Positions 1 through 8,328 are shown, counted from the first letter of the stretch. The stretch is DNA of 33,270 nucleotides from Bacteroidia bacterium (GCA_030427245.1 JAUHXA010000075.1:1-33270), one strand, 5' to 3'. Numbers and translations: made by a program. Notes: generated by a model not told the origin, from the sequence alone.

Positions 1-643
1 ACTCCTTCCAACCCAAAAGCGATTCTTCAACCAAGACCTCTGTTGTCAAACTATCAGTTAAGCCTTGTGTAGCTATTTTGGTGAATTGCTGTTGATTGTA
101 AGCAATTCCTCCACCTGTTCCACCCAGCGTATAAGAAGGGCGAATCACACAGGGAAAGCCCAATATTTCCACCGCTTTTTGGGCATCTTCAATCGTATTG
201 ACTGTAAAAGATTTGGCTACCTCCAATCCGATTTCTTGAGCAATCACCTTGAACGTTTCCCGACTTTCGGCACGTTCAATCACTTCAACAGATGCGCCAA
301 TCAACTCCACATCAAAACGTGCCAAAATGCCTTGTTCCGACAATTCAGTTGCCAAGTTCAATGCCGTCTGTCCACCCAAAGTCGCCAACAATGCATCGGG
401 GCGTTCCTTGTCAATGATAGTCGTCAAAACTTCCACATCCAAAGGTTCGATGTAAATATGGTCGGCAGTTGCAGGGTCGGTCATAATCGTTGCAGGATTG
501 GAGTTGACCAATACGATTTCATAACCTTCTTCCTTCAATGCTCGACAGGCTTGTGTGCCAGAATAGTCAAATTCGCAGGCTTGTCCGATGACAATGGGAC
601 CTGCACCAATAATTAGGATTTTATGTAAATCGGTTCGTTTCAT
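1..643 (-). CDS. carB: carbamoyl-phosphate synthase large subunit, N-terminal part (runs off left edge)
   Basis: The reading frame starts at the ATG complementary to 641-643 and stays open to base 1, giving about 214 residues of a protein normally about 940-1070 long. The N-terminus has the biotin-carboxylase-like fold signature of Car[21 protein letters not shown] near residues 9-28, then [20 protein letters not shown] near 36-57, and [11 protein letters not shown] further on. The enzyme forms carbamoyl phosphate from bicarbonate, ATP and glutamine-derived ammonia, with carA supplying ammonia, for arginine and pyrimidine synthesis in the cytoplasm. carA lies upstream on the same strand but is separated by about 290 bp of repeat-rich DNA, so the two may not be tightly coupled. 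The identification is firm; the rest of the gene is outside the window. Confidence 0.96.
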   Translation of the reverse strand, partial: MKRTDLHKILIIGAGPIVIGQACEFDYSGTQACRALKEEGYEIVLVNSNPATIMTDPATADHIYIEPLDVEVLTTIIDKERPDALLATLGGQTALNLATELSEQGILARFDVELIGASVEVIERAESRETFKVIAQEIGLEVAKSFTVNTIEDAQKAVEILGFPCVIRPSYTLGGTGGGIAYNQQQFTKIATQGLTDSLTTEVLVEESLLGWKE

Positions 644-669
644 GGAGATTTTATGATTTATGTATTGTT

Positions 670-703
670 TTTTTTGAACAGGAACGGCTAGATGGAAAGG
701 AAC
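670..703 (-). repeat. 34-bp GTTCC-family intergenic repeat, copy A
   Basis: On the plus strand this begins TTTTTTGAACAGGAAC and ends AAAGGAAC. It aligns without gaps to 15074-15107, with the first 16 bases identical, and in opposite orientation to 15170-15202 and 15225-15281. It lies just upstream of carB. Confidence 0.7.
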
Positions 704-792
704 TCCACAGTTTCTTGATTTTATGTCTGACTCATATTTGAAAGTAAGAAGCTCCGACCCTTCTTTTTTTGCGTTAAGCAATCAAGTCAGGT

Positions 793-808
793 TCCCGAGG
801 TCTCGGGA
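793..808. repeat. palindromic TCCCGAG/CTCGGGA hairpin
   Basis: Perfect 7-bp arms (793-799 and 802-808) flank a 2-bp centre. The flank that follows, ACAAGCTTTG, resembles the GCAGGCTATG that follows the palindrome at 15246-15264, which suggests one family of small palindromic units. Confidence 0.65.
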
Positions 809-824
809 CAAGCTTTGATTTTTG

Positions 825-881
825 GTTCTTTTCATCAAGTTGAGCGCAAGCAAAATCCCGATGCAATCGGGGGAAAAGAAC
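825..881. repeat. nested inverted repeat with CCCGAT/ATCGGG core
   Basis: Outer arms GTTCTTTTC (825-833) and GAAAAGAAC (873-881) enclose an inner hairpin, CCCGAT (857-862) and ATCGGG (866-871) with a 3-base loop. It lies 53 bp beyond the carA stop on the transcribed strand and could act as a 3' stabilising or terminating structure, or be a REP-like element. Confidence 0.6.
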
Positions 882-933
882 AGGTAAAGTACCTACGTCA
901 ATACAAGAAAATAGAGGAACGCCGCAAAGTCGG

Positions 934-2073
934 CTACACCAAAACCACTCTTTTCTTCTTCAAGAATAATTTCCCTTTCAGCCCATTTTTCCCCTTAAAC
1001 TCCTCCATCATTCCCACAAAATCCTCAAACAAATAACGAGAATCCAAGGGACCTGGAGCCGCTTCAGGATGGTACTGAACCGAAAAAGCAGGATATTCTG
1101 TATGCCGAATTCCTGCTATCGTATTGTCTAATAAATTGATGTGCGTTACCGTCACCTTGTTTTCATCGAAGGAATTGGGCGCAATCACATAATTGTGGTT
1201 TTGTGAGGTAATTTCCACCGCTTGCGTTTGTAGGTTTTTGATGGGGTGATTGATGCCATGATGCCCAAATTTGAGTTTTTCGATTTTCGCACCCAGAGCC
1301 AAGCCCAAAATTTGATGTCCCAAACAAATGCCAAAAATGGGCAACTTACCCACCAATTGACGCACCGTTTTTACCAAGTCTTGCAAATCTCTTGGGTCGC
1401 CTGGTCCATTGGAAAGCAATACGCCATCGAAGTTTTGTGATAAAATTTCATCCACTTTTGCATTGAAGGGAAAAACGGTGTAACTGCAATCGTGTTGTTG
1501 TAAAATTCTCAAAATGTTTTGTTTGGCACCGCCATCAATGACCGCTACTCTGAGAGATTTTTGTGTGCCGATGTGTTGGTAGGTATTGGAGCAAGTCACT
1601 TCTGCCACCAAATCTAAATCTTTCACTAAATTGGTCGCTTTCAGATGGGTTATCAACTGCTCAGCAGGTGCATCAGAGGTGGTTAAAATGGCTTTGGCTA
1701 CACCGAATTGGCGTAAATATTTGGTAATTGCTCTTGTATCGAAACCTTCAACGCCTATGACTTGATGGGCTTCAAGGTATTGTTTTAGGGTTTGGGTGCT
1801 GCGCCAATTGGAGGGGAAATCTATATATTCTTTGACCAATAAGGCTTTGACGTGAATTTCTTTGGATTCGACATCTTCTTCGTTGATGCCATAATTGCCC
1901 ATCATGGGGTAGGTCATTACGACCATTTGTCCTCGATAAGAAGGGTCGGTTAGTACTTCTTGATAGCCTACCATTGCCGTATTGAAGACGACTTCGGCAG
2001 TGCAATTTTCGCCTTGTGCAAATACTCTGCCGTAGAAGATTTTGCCGTCTGGAAATATTAATCTTGCGGTCAT
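934..2073 (-). CDS. carA: carbamoyl-phosphate synthase small subunit (glutamine amidotransferase)
   Basis: CarA hydrolyses glutamine and feeds ammonia to CarB. With the start at 2073 (MTARLIFPDG...) the protein has 379 residues, close to the 382 of E. coli CarA. The N-terminal CPSase small domain shows FNTAMVGYQEVLTDPSY near 30-46. The C-terminal class I amidotransferase domain shows the oxyanion loop SNGPGDP (221-227), the nucleophile in GICLGHQ (Cys250) and the catalytic pair in QYHPEAA (His335, Glu337). An upstream in-frame start at 2157 would add 28 residues with a HEHEHEHE run encoded by a GTGTTC microsatellite. That extension is outside the conserved domain, so I reject it as the start. 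The last ~18 residues are basic and hydrophobic and extend beyond the usual C-terminus. argE lies upstream and carB downstream. Confidence 0.95.
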   Translation of the reverse strand: MTARLIFPDGKIFYGRVFAQGENCTAEVVFNTAMVGYQEVLTDPSYRGQMVVMTYPMMGNYGINEEDVESKEIHVKALLVKEYIDFPSNWRSTQTLKQYLEAHQVIGVEGFDTRAITKYLRQFGVAKAILTTSDAPAEQLITHLKATNLVKDLDLVAEVTCSNTYQHIGTQKSLRVAVIDGGAKQNILRILQQHDCSYTVFPFNAKVDEILSQNFDGVLLSNGPGDPRDLQDLVKTVRQLVGKLPIFGICLGHQILGLALGAKIEKLKFGHHGINHPIKNLQTQAVEITSQNHNYVIAPNSFDENKVTVTHINLLDNTIAGIRHTEYPAFSVQYHPEAAPGPLDSRYLFEDFVGMMEEFKGKNGLKGKLFLKKKRVVLV

Positions 2074-2109
2074 TGTGTTTGATGTTAAAGCGTTTGTATT
2101 TAGGCGTTT

Positions 2110-2139
2110 GTGTTCGTGTTCGTGTTCGTGTTCGTGTTT
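2110..2139. repeat. GTGTTC hexamer microsatellite upstream of carA
   Basis: Four perfect GTGTTC units (2110-2133) and a fifth imperfect one (GTGTTT) lie 37 bp or more before the carA start on the transcribed strand. A hexamer keeps reading frame, so copy-number changes would lengthen or shorten the leader or an alternative N-terminal HE repeat without a frameshift. Confidence 0.85.
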
Positions 2140-2201
2140 TCGTTTGTGTGGAGACACTTCACTTCAATGGAGAAACGTCTCTACGTGTTCGTATGTATTT
2201 A

Positions 2202-3308
2202 TTAATTGTCAATTGTGAATTTTTCAAGTAATTTTATATAAATGTCAATTCCTGTTTTAATTTCGTCTAAGTAAATAAACTCATTTGCTGTATGGGATCT
2301 TTCGGATTTTCCTGGCCCCATTTTGATGCTGTTGAAGGGCATCAATGCTTGGTCGGAAAGTGTGGGAGAACCAAAATGTTGCAAATCCATTTTTTTACCC
2401 GCTTTCACAATCGGATGCTTCAAAGAAATACCCGACGAATTGAGCCGCAAAGAACGAGTCGTCACCTGACTTTCCAAGTAGTCGTCCAACATCCCCAAAA
2501 TCATTGCATTGTTGTAAAATTCATTCGAGCGTACATCCACCACAAAAGAACATCGGTCGGGAACGACATTGTGTTGATAACCTGCATTGATTTGAGTAAC
2601 AGATAGTTTCACTGCTCCCAATAGATTGGATTTTTCGGGAAACTCAAATTGTTGGATGCGCTCAATGTCTTTCAAGGCTTTGTAAATCGCATTTTCGCCT
2701 TCTTCTCTTGCTGCGTGTCCTGCCACACCTACCGACATACAATCTAAGACCATCAATCCTTTTTCAGCGACTGCCATTCGCATTTGTGTAGGTTCGCCCA
2801 CAATTGCCAAGTCAATTTTTCCCAATTCGTCGAGTATGCTTGCAACTCCATTTTGTCCTGAAATCTCTTCCTCTGCTGATGCTGCAAAAATCAAATTGAA
2901 GGGCAAGTTGGATTTGTCATTGAAGTGAAGAAACGTTGCCAATAGACTCACCAAAGCTCCTCCTGCATCGTTGCTGCCCAAACCATGCAATTTCCCACCT
3001 TCAAGCAGGGGATTGAAAGGGTCTAAAGTCCAGGCTTCTACAGGTTTGACCGTATCTAAGTGTGAATTGAGTAGAATGGTGTATTTTTCTTCTTCAAAAT
3101 ACCGATTCTTTGTCCAAACATTGTTGCCTTTTCGGTTGGTTTTCAAACCTCTCGAAGTCAAAAAGTATTCCATCAAATCGGCTACTCTGTCCTCATTTCT
3201 ACTGAAAGAAGGAGTAGAAATCAGTTGCTTCAATAATTCAATTGCCTCTTGCTTCAATGTAGGAGAGGCGATACTTTTGTGACTATATGTATAGGTCATA
3301 AGTAGCAA
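2202..3308 (-). CDS. argE: ArgE-type M20 deacylase (predicted N-acylcitrulline deacylase)
   Basis: This is a 368-residue M20 zinc hydrolase. It would remove the N-acyl group at the penultimate part of the acylated route, here expected to be N-acylcitrulline rather than acetylornithine. Metal and catalytic residues are visible: SHLDT (His83, Asp85), GSNDAGG (Asp114), SAEEE (catalytic Glu147, metal Glu148), GEPT (Glu172) and a C-terminal SERSHTANEF (His339). The start may be the fourth residue instead (MTYTYS, 3299); there is no Shine-Dalgarno sequence to decide. It lies immediately upstream of carA and downstream of the glycan island, which separates it from argB. The family is certain. The exact acyl group, acetyl or succinyl, is inferred from the pathway and not from this protein itself. 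Confidence 0.88.
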   Translation of the reverse strand: MLLMTYTYSHKSIASPTLKQEAIELLKQLISTPSFSRNEDRVADLMEYFLTSRGLKTNRKGNNVWTKNRYFEEEKYTILLNSHLDTVKPVEAWTLDPFNPLLEGGKLHGLGSNDAGGALVSLLATFLHFNDKSNLPFNLIFAASAEEEISGQNGVASILDELGKIDLAIVGEPTQMRMAVAEKGLMVLDCMSVGVAGHAAREEGENAIYKALKDIERIQQFEFPEKSNLLGAVKLSVTQINAGYQHNVVPDRCSFVVDVRSNEFYNNAMILGMLDDYLESQVTTRSLRLNSSGISLKHPIVKAGKKMDLQHFGSPTLSDQALMPFNSIKMGPGKSERSHTANEFIYLDEIKTGIDIYIKLLEKFTIDN

Positions 3309-3379
3309 ATCAAAATTAAAAACTCATTTGATAAAAACAAATTTTTGTAAAACTTCAATTGTCAAATTACTTAAAATTG

Positions 3380-4120
3380 TTAGACTTTTACGGCTGCAAA
3401 AACAAAATGTTTACTATAAAATTTACTGCCGTTGTAGCCATCTGTCAAAAAGACCTCAAATCCAATATTTTCGAGTAGTTGAACGACTTCGTTTATATTG
3501 AAGAATTGCAGGCGGTGTATCTCGTTGCTTTTTTGGTACAATTCACCTATTTTGTGAAATGCAGTAAATTTTTTTGTAAAGGTAGCTTTTTTTAAGTTTT
3601 CTTCTCGTTCTGTTAATACAAACCAGTTTTCATCTTCACGAATACGGTTTTTGGGATTTTCGGGGCCGAGTCGTTTTCCCTCTTCTTGAATATCAAAAAG
3701 CAGTACGCCTCCATGTTCTAAAGCCTGATAAATTTTTGGAAAAAGAAGTTCCAAATTTTTCAATCCTGGTGCGTCTTCAAAATAATAATTTAATACTTCG
3801 CCTATACATGCTACCCCTACGCAAGGTGGAAATTCGTAATCATAGATAGACTGAACGACAAATTGGGCGTTGGGAACATTTTTTTCTGCCATGTTGATGA
3901 ATTCGGCAGAGTAATCTACTCCAATAACATCGTATTCATGCTGGGCTACAATTTCGGCGAGGATGCCACTGCCACATCCCAAATCAATAACACTGCCTTG
4001 ATGAATGTTCTGCTCATCAAGTAATCGGAGTAAGTGTTGGGCAGCATTTTGAGTGATGTAACCAAAACGTTCATGGTGTACTCTCACCAATGCTTCTGCT
4101 TGATATAAATCTTGCGACAT
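3380..4120 (-). CDS. class I SAM-dependent methyltransferase
   Basis: The 246-residue protein has the Rossmann-fold methyltransferase motif I VIDLGCGSG at 44-52 and an acidic motif II residue in VIGVDYSAEF (Asp69), followed by VACIGEVLNYY and GGVLLFDIQEEGKR, which match the later strands of the fold. It transfers a methyl group from SAM to an unknown acceptor. It is the last gene of the glycan island, 32 bp after the deacetylase-like gene, so a sugar or a small metabolite of the same pathway is a reasonable acceptor (inference). It is soluble, with no signal peptide. The substrate cannot be read from the sequence. A role in lipid or ubiquinone methylation is not excluded. Confidence 0.85.
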   Translation of the reverse strand: MSQDLYQAEALVRVHHERFGYITQNAAQHLLRLLDEQNIHQGSVIDLGCGSGILAEIVAQHEYDVIGVDYSAEFINMAEKNVPNAQFVVQSIYDYEFPPCVGVACIGEVLNYYFEDAPGLKNLELLFPKIYQALEHGGVLLFDIQEEGKRLGPENPKNRIREDENWFVLTEREENLKKATFTKKFTAFHKIGELYQKSNEIHRLQFFNINEVVQLLENIGFEVFLTDGYNGSKFYSKHFVFAAVKV

Positions 4121-4152
4121 GGTTTTTTAATTTTTCTTTTTTACTAAACACT

Positions 4153-5013
4153 TCAAATTTGTAAGGTCGTTCTGTTGTAAATCCGTTCTCCTATGAAACC
4201 TCTATAAAATCTGGAGTCTTCTAAAAAGAACAGCTTGGCTGAAAGTTTGCAGCTATCAGGAACTATTTGGTCACCAAAAGGAATCACATAATATACAGGT
4301 TTTTGGTGACAATTGGCTTCTATCCAATCTTGTGATTTTTGGACTTCTTCTTGTATTTCCTCCTCCTTTAAGACGGAAATGCAGGTATGTGTCCATCCAT
4401 GATTTTCTATTCTGACATAAGGATTGGCAGCCAATTCAGATAGTTGGTTTTTTGTAAGGGTTTGGGCGCAACGAGGAAGCTGTTCCATCGTCATTTTCAG
4501 TCCTATTTGTTGAGCAATGTTTTGGAGTAGTTTTTTTCTTTCTTCTTCTGTTTTTAATTGTCGAAGTTGGTGTTTGAGTATTTGTCGAAGCCTGTATTTG
4601 TCATTTATTTCTTTGATGAAATATGTTTTTCCACTCCATTTAAGAGATGCTGTTTGGGGTATATTTTCGAGCAAATAATTCAAATAAGAAAAATAATAAG
4701 CCTGTTGATTTTCTATGTAATAAGGATTGATAAACAAACTGACATGGTGTTGGTGTTTAGCAGCCAACAAAGCAGCATCTCCACCTCCAATGCACGCATC
4801 GTCTATCGTCAATACTTCTCCTTTCCCTTCTGCAATGGCTTCGTCAATATCTATAAATTTTGCAGGGCGATTTTTCAGGTATTCTTCAAATTGGTCAAAA
4901 TCTAAAAAGATTCTTTGGCTAAAGTTGAACGCATCTGCCTTTTTGTTTTTCACCACTCCGTGCATACAGTATATTAAAGTTTCATTCATGTTTTTTGTGC
5001 TGTCTTTATACAA
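4153..5013 (-). CDS. polysaccharide deacetylase (NodB-like) family protein
   Basis: The protein is 286 residues from 5013; an internal start at 4989 (MNETLIYCMHGV) is equally plausible and sits directly before the first strand. NodB-homology motifs are present: TIDD (69-72, motif 1 with the catalytic base and metal Asp), NHGWTH (His205 and His209, the H-x3-H of motif 2) and VIPFGD (near 243-248, motif 3). Such enzymes remove N- or O-acetyl groups from sugars using a divalent metal. A long insertion rich in Lys, Gln and Glu (about 130-190) separates motifs 1 and 2. No signal peptide is seen, so it would act in the cytoplasm on a precursor. It is 20 bp downstream of the GT4 gene. Family confidence is good; the substrate is unknown. 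Confidence 0.8.
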   Translation of the reverse strand: MYKDSTKNMNETLIYCMHGVVKNKKADAFNFSQRIFLDFDQFEEYLKNRPAKFIDIDEAIAEGKGEVLTIDDACIGGGDAALLAAKHQHHVSLFINPYYIENQQAYYFSYLNYLLENIPQTASLKWSGKTYFIKEINDKYRLRQILKHQLRQLKTEEERKKLLQNIAQQIGLKMTMEQLPRCAQTLTKNQLSELAANPYVRIENHGWTHTCISVLKEEEIQEEVQKSQDWIEANCHQKPVYYVIPFGDQIVPDSCKLSAKLFFLEDSRFYRGFIGERIYNRTTLQI

Positions 5014-5033
5014 TGTTTTATCAAGTTTAAATT

Positions 5034-6161
5034 CTAAAACTCGGGTATTTGAACAGACATATTGCGATTTTTCAACTTACTCAAAAGGCGAACATACACA
5101 TCTGCTACTCGGTCAATGCTGTAATCTTCAAGAATGGTATTTCGTGCATTTTCAGAAAGCCAATTGTGTTGAGCTTGATGTTTGATAAACCATTTGATTC
5201 CTTCAAGCAGCGAATCTGTATTTTCGGACTTGAAAAAAAAGCCATTTTCGCCAGCATTGATGGGCTGTTGATGTCCTTCAATATCGGAAACCAAAGCAGG
5301 CAGTCCACAAGACATGGCTTCTAAGAGCGAGTTGGACATTCCTTCGCTGCGTGAAGCAGACACATAAACGTCTGCTGCTTGTAGGAAGGGCAGAATGTTG
5401 GTCGTAGGTTTGAACCAGTGAATATGGGTACTGCTTGGAGGAATGGTAAAAGAATATCCCTTTGCAAAACGACTGTCGAAATCTCCTACCAATACCAAGT
5501 TGACCGATTCTACTTTGGAGAAAGCTTCTACCAATAAATCTACTCTTTTGACGAAGGAAAAACGCCCTGTAAATACAAAAGTCAATTTACCATCAATGCC
5601 CAATTTTTTTCGGATGGCTTTTTTATGATTTTCAGTGGCAGCAGGCACAAAATAATGTGCGGGTACTCCGTTGGTTCGTGAAACCAATTTCTCTTGAGGA
5701 ATACCTTTTCCTACTAAGTCTCTCTTAATCTTTGCATTGAGGCAGATGATATAATCCACCCTCATGAATTTCTTCAATCTTTCTTCGTTGTGAATAAAAT
5801 TGGAGAAACTGTCAACCGAAGGAATTTTAAAAGAAATTTTGCAGTCAAATTGATTTTTTAAATATTGAATAAACTCCAATAGTTCTTCTGTCCACTGTTC
5901 AGAAAAGCCCATGAAACAGACTGCAAATTCTTCGCCTTCCTGTCCGATGTATTTAGCCATTTCTTTGTAAGATTCATTTCCAAGACCATTGAATCTTCTG
6001 ATTTGGTAGCTTGTGTTCAGTTCTTCCCCTTGATTAGCCGTTATGGTAAAGACTTCGACTGCAGAAATCTTCTGTTGAAGGGAGGCTGAAAGATAAGCAG
6101 TGCTGTTTTCCAGCCCTCCCATACTCGGAAAAAAGTAATCGGTGATGATGTAAAATTTCAT
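5034..6161 (-). CDS. GT4 family glycosyltransferase
   Basis: With the start at 6161 (MKFYIITDYFFPSMGGLEN) the protein has 375 residues and a GT-B fold. The N-terminal MGGLE loop near residues 14-18 and the C-terminal donor-binding region are clear: FVFTGRFSFVKRVD (about 195-208) and the E-x7-E motif in SEGMSNSLLEAMSCGLP (Glu273, Glu281). It moves a sugar from an NDP-sugar to a growing glycan at the cytoplasmic side. A GTG start at 6242, overlapping the sulfotransferase stop, would add a hydrophobic stretch of 27 residues before the first strand. I consider that unlikely but it could serve as a membrane anchor. The ASRSEG and GLPALVSD motifs are typical of GT4. The sugar specificity is unknown. 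Confidence 0.9.
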   Translation of the reverse strand: MKFYIITDYFFPSMGGLENSTAYLSASLQQKISAVEVFTITANQGEELNTSYQIRRFNGLGNESYKEMAKYIGQEGEEFAVCFMGFSEQWTEELLEFIQYLKNQFDCKISFKIPSVDSFSNFIHNEERLKKFMRVDYIICLNAKIKRDLVGKGIPQEKLVSRTNGVPAHYFVPAATENHKKAIRKKLGIDGKLTFVFTGRFSFVKRVDLLVEAFSKVESVNLVLVGDFDSRFAKGYSFTIPPSSTHIHWFKPTTNILPFLQAADVYVSASRSEGMSNSLLEAMSCGLPALVSDIEGHQQPINAGENGFFFKSENTDSLLEGIKWFIKHQAQHNWLSENARNTILEDYSIDRVADVYVRLLSKLKNRNMSVQIPEF

Positions 6162-6238
6162 ACATTTTCTCGCAAAGGTGTTTTTGAAATAATTATGCAA
6201 AAAGAATATGGGCTTCAGAATGAAAATGATAAACCATT

Positions 6239-7036
6239 TCACATAAAAAGCCAGCTATTTTTCTCGTACCCATACAGTTCGAAGTCGCTTTTATAGTATT
6301 CATATACCCTTTCTGCTAACTCCCAGTCATAAAAAGCCGCCAAAGGAATTTGCTGCACACTGCTCCGATTAATGGGCTTGAGGAAATCTGTCATCAAGGT
6401 TTTCGAGGCTTCAAGACGTTGCAGTACATATTTAAAATCTCGTTCAAAATGCTCAAAGTAGCCTACAAAATCATACGCAATCAAATCGGGTCGAAGTCCT
6501 GCCTGCATAGGACACCAATGATAATCCATCTTTCTGTCTTGTGTATGTAGCACATATTCTACAAAATCCCGAAAACTGACAGTTCCCCCTTTTCGACCAC
6601 TCCGCTTTTCATAACCAAATTGATGTCGTATTTTGTCTTTAATCCCATTGTAAATTGCAGAAGGCGGATTCATTTCCTGCATCATACTGAACTTATAGCT
6701 TGCCAATAGACGGTCATAAGGATTGCGTACAAAACAAAAGCGGAACCAATTTGGAGAAGTCAAGACCGTAGCGGCTGTTTCTAAGTCCAAATCAGCCAGT
6801 TTTGGTACAAAAGATGCGCCCTTCCTATCTCTTGCATGAAGCCAAGGAAAAGGGCGCTCCAATATTGGATAGCCCTCCAAAACATGCAAACTAAGCTTGA
6901 TGCGTGTACTTGCTATCTTGCCAAGTCCCACAAAAAAATACTGATGAGTAGGAGAAACCCAACTGCTTCTCGTTGGGTCTTGTCTATCCCACTCCATCAA
7001 TTCGACCAATTGATTTTTTTCTATTATAGAACTCAT
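6239..7036 (-). CDS. sulfotransferase (Sulfotransfer_2-like)
   Basis: The 265-residue protein carries both PAPS-binding signatures: the 5'-phosphosulfate loop in VGLGKIASTRIK (36-47) and the 3'-phosphate motif FVRNPYDRLLASY (102-114). It also has DYHWCPM near 171-177 and YDFVGYFEHFERDF near 188-201, both typical of the carbohydrate sulfotransferase branch. It would transfer sulfate from PAPS to a hydroxyl or amino group of a glycan. No signal peptide or membrane segment is evident, so modification of a cytoplasmic precursor is expected. It sits between a GT2 polymerase-like gene and a GT4 gene inside the island. Genes for PAPS synthesis are not in the window. The family is confident and the acceptor unknown. 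Confidence 0.87.
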   Translation of the reverse strand: MSSIIEKNQLVELMEWDRQDPTRSSWVSPTHQYFFVGLGKIASTRIKLSLHVLEGYPILERPFPWLHARDRKGASFVPKLADLDLETAATVLTSPNWFRFCFVRNPYDRLLASYKFSMMQEMNPPSAIYNGIKDKIRHQFGYEKRSGRKGGTVSFRDFVEYVLHTQDRKMDYHWCPMQAGLRPDLIAYDFVGYFEHFERDFKYVLQRLEASKTLMTDFLKPINRSSVQQIPLAAFYDWELAERVYEYYKSDFELYGYEKNSWLFM

Positions 7037-7076
7037 CTAATATAGTACGCTAAGTTTTGTTGCAATTGATAAAAAA

Positions 7077-8021
7077 TTATTCCTGTACCACAAGTTCTTT
7101 TTCTTTCATCATTGCAATGAAAGCCTCATGAAAATCTGTGTATTCATGATGATCACTGTGGTTTTCCAAATCCTTTAGATGAAACTCAAGAAACATCTCG
7201 GTTTCAGGCGTTTGGAATTTTTTGTGTAAATATCTAGCATTCTTAGTACCCTGTTCGGTTCTCCACTCCAATAGTTCTTCTCCCTCCAATACTTCATGCG
7301 GTAAGTGCAATACACAAGCCTCTCGGCACAAGACAATGCCATGATTTGCTTTGTGTAGGCGATAGCCTATATCAATGTCTTCATTGCCCCAAGTACCATC
7401 AAAATTTTCGTCAAACAAACCGATTTCGTGCAATGATTGGGTTTTAACAGAAAAATGTCCTCCCAAAAAGTAAGCCCACGGCACAGACAATTCTTCAATT
7501 TTATCGTTGTATTTTTGGAAAATATTTTCCCTCAAATCCCACACCCAATCTTTACCAGTTTCTATCAACTTTGCAATAGAGCTATCTGCGTCATTTGGAT
7601 CGACCAAAGTCTTCAATTCCACCTCATTGGTTCCGCCTCCGTAACCGTAAATATAGCCCATCACTGCCACTTCATTTTCCCATTTTTCATGACAAAGAAT
7701 GTGCTGTTCAAGGCAATCGCTTTTCACCACAATTCCAGAATCAATAAACAGGCAATAAGTTCCTTCCGACAACTTGATTCCCATATTTCGGGCTGCCCCT
7801 GGGCGATAACCATCATCAATTTGATAAGCATATCGGATGTTGATTTTATCTTCAAATGTTTTCACCATTTCAAAAGTATCATCAGAAGAACCATCATCTC
7901 CAATGACGACTTCATAATCCGATTTATCCATCGTTTGATCCACCAAGGAATTGAGGGTATGCTCCAAAAGTTGCCGCCGATTGTAGGTAGGAATGATAAC
8001 AGAAATAAGAAACTTGCTCAT
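7077..8021 (-). CDS. GT2 glycosyltransferase with C-terminal galactosyltransferase-type (GT7C) domain
   Basis: The start at 8021 (MSKFLISVIIPTYNRR) gives 314 residues; an upstream start at 8072 would add an unconserved 17-residue tail. The GT-A nucleotide-binding start ISVIIPTYNRR and VVIGDDGSSDDT (about 39-50) are followed by GARNMG and FIDSGIVV at the DxD position. The C-terminal segment GTWGNEDIDIGYRLHKA matches the W-G-x-E-D-x-D motif of the Glyco_transf_7C domain found in chondroitin-polymerase-like enzymes. It adds hexose or N-acetylhexosamine units to a glycan. The middle Asp of the usual DxD is replaced by Gly (DSG), a minor oddity. A 307-bp gap upstream may contain its own promoter. 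Confidence 0.87.
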   Translation of the reverse strand: MSKFLISVIIPTYNRRQLLEHTLNSLVDQTMDKSDYEVVIGDDGSSDDTFEMVKTFEDKINIRYAYQIDDGYRPGAARNMGIKLSEGTYCLFIDSGIVVKSDCLEQHILCHEKWENEVAVMGYIYGYGGGTNEVELKTLVDPNDADSSIAKLIETGKDWVWDLRENIFQKYNDKIEELSVPWAYFLGGHFSVKTQSLHEIGLFDENFDGTWGNEDIDIGYRLHKANHGIVLCREACVLHLPHEVLEGEELLEWRTEQGTKNARYLHKKFQTPETEMFLEFHLKDLENHSDHHEYTDFHEAFIAMMKEKELVVQE

Positions 8022-8076
8022 AAGTACAAAATTTATGGGTTTAATAAATACAAATGAAACGTCCATGTCCATGATT

Positions 8077-8169
8077 AAATCATCGTTTTGAACGCAAAGA
8101 GAAATGATGCTTTAACTTGTTCTGACCTTCAAAAAAGAAAAATAAACAGATGAAATCATCGTTTTGAAC
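8077..8169. repeat. 17-bp exact direct repeat pair
   Basis: AAATCATCGTTTTGAAC occurs at 8077-8093 and again at 8153-8169. The 76-bp spacing is about seven helical turns. Confidence 0.75.
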
Positions 8170-8239
8170 TTCATTTAAAAAAGTATCCAGATTAAGAATC
8201 AGTGAGTTGATTTCTAATCTACAATACTACTCTATAATT

Positions 8240-8274
8240 AGCGTGACCTTAAGATTCAAAAGTGTGACCTAATT
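8240..8274 (-). promoter_or_regulatory. candidate shared regulatory motif, copy 1
   Basis: The segment contains GTGACCT twice (8243-8249 and 8263-8269), 20 bp apart. It aligns without gaps to 14234-14268 at about 25 of 35 positions, including AGCGTG at the start and TGTGACC near the end. Its function is not known. Confidence 0.35.
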
Positions 8275-8328
8275 ACATGAAAAAATAAAAATTTGTTTTT
8301 TAAGTATAATAATATTATTTGTATAAAT

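Larger units (their letters stand above)
644..933. other. carA-carB gap filled with small repeats and hairpins
   Basis: This 290-bp gap contains no credible gene. It holds a copy of a 34-bp GTTCC-type repeat (670-703), a perfect TCCCGAG/CTCGGGA hairpin (793-808) and a nested inverted repeat (825-881) with CCCGAT/ATCGGG at its centre. Such spacing between carA and carB is unusual because the two subunits are normally adjacent. No clear T-tract follows the hairpins, so a terminator role is uncertain. Confidence 0.6.
8022..8328. other. intergenic region with direct repeats, probable regulatory DNA
   Basis: This AT-rich 307-bp gap inside the glycan island has no gene. It holds an exact 17-bp direct repeat (8077-8093 and 8153-8169, 76 bp apart) and a 35-bp segment (8240-8274) that is closely similar to one at 14234-14268 upstream of the first gene of the island. 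It is the largest gap within the island and the likeliest place for an internal promoter. Confidence 0.55.

Noticed and set aside
65-616. Plus-strand open frame of 183 residues
   Set aside because: It is antisense to the carB N-terminus, which carries unmistakable family motifs.
2074-2157. 28-residue N-terminal extension of CarA
   Set aside because: It consists of microsatellite-encoded HE repeats upstream of a start that already gives the normal CarA length.
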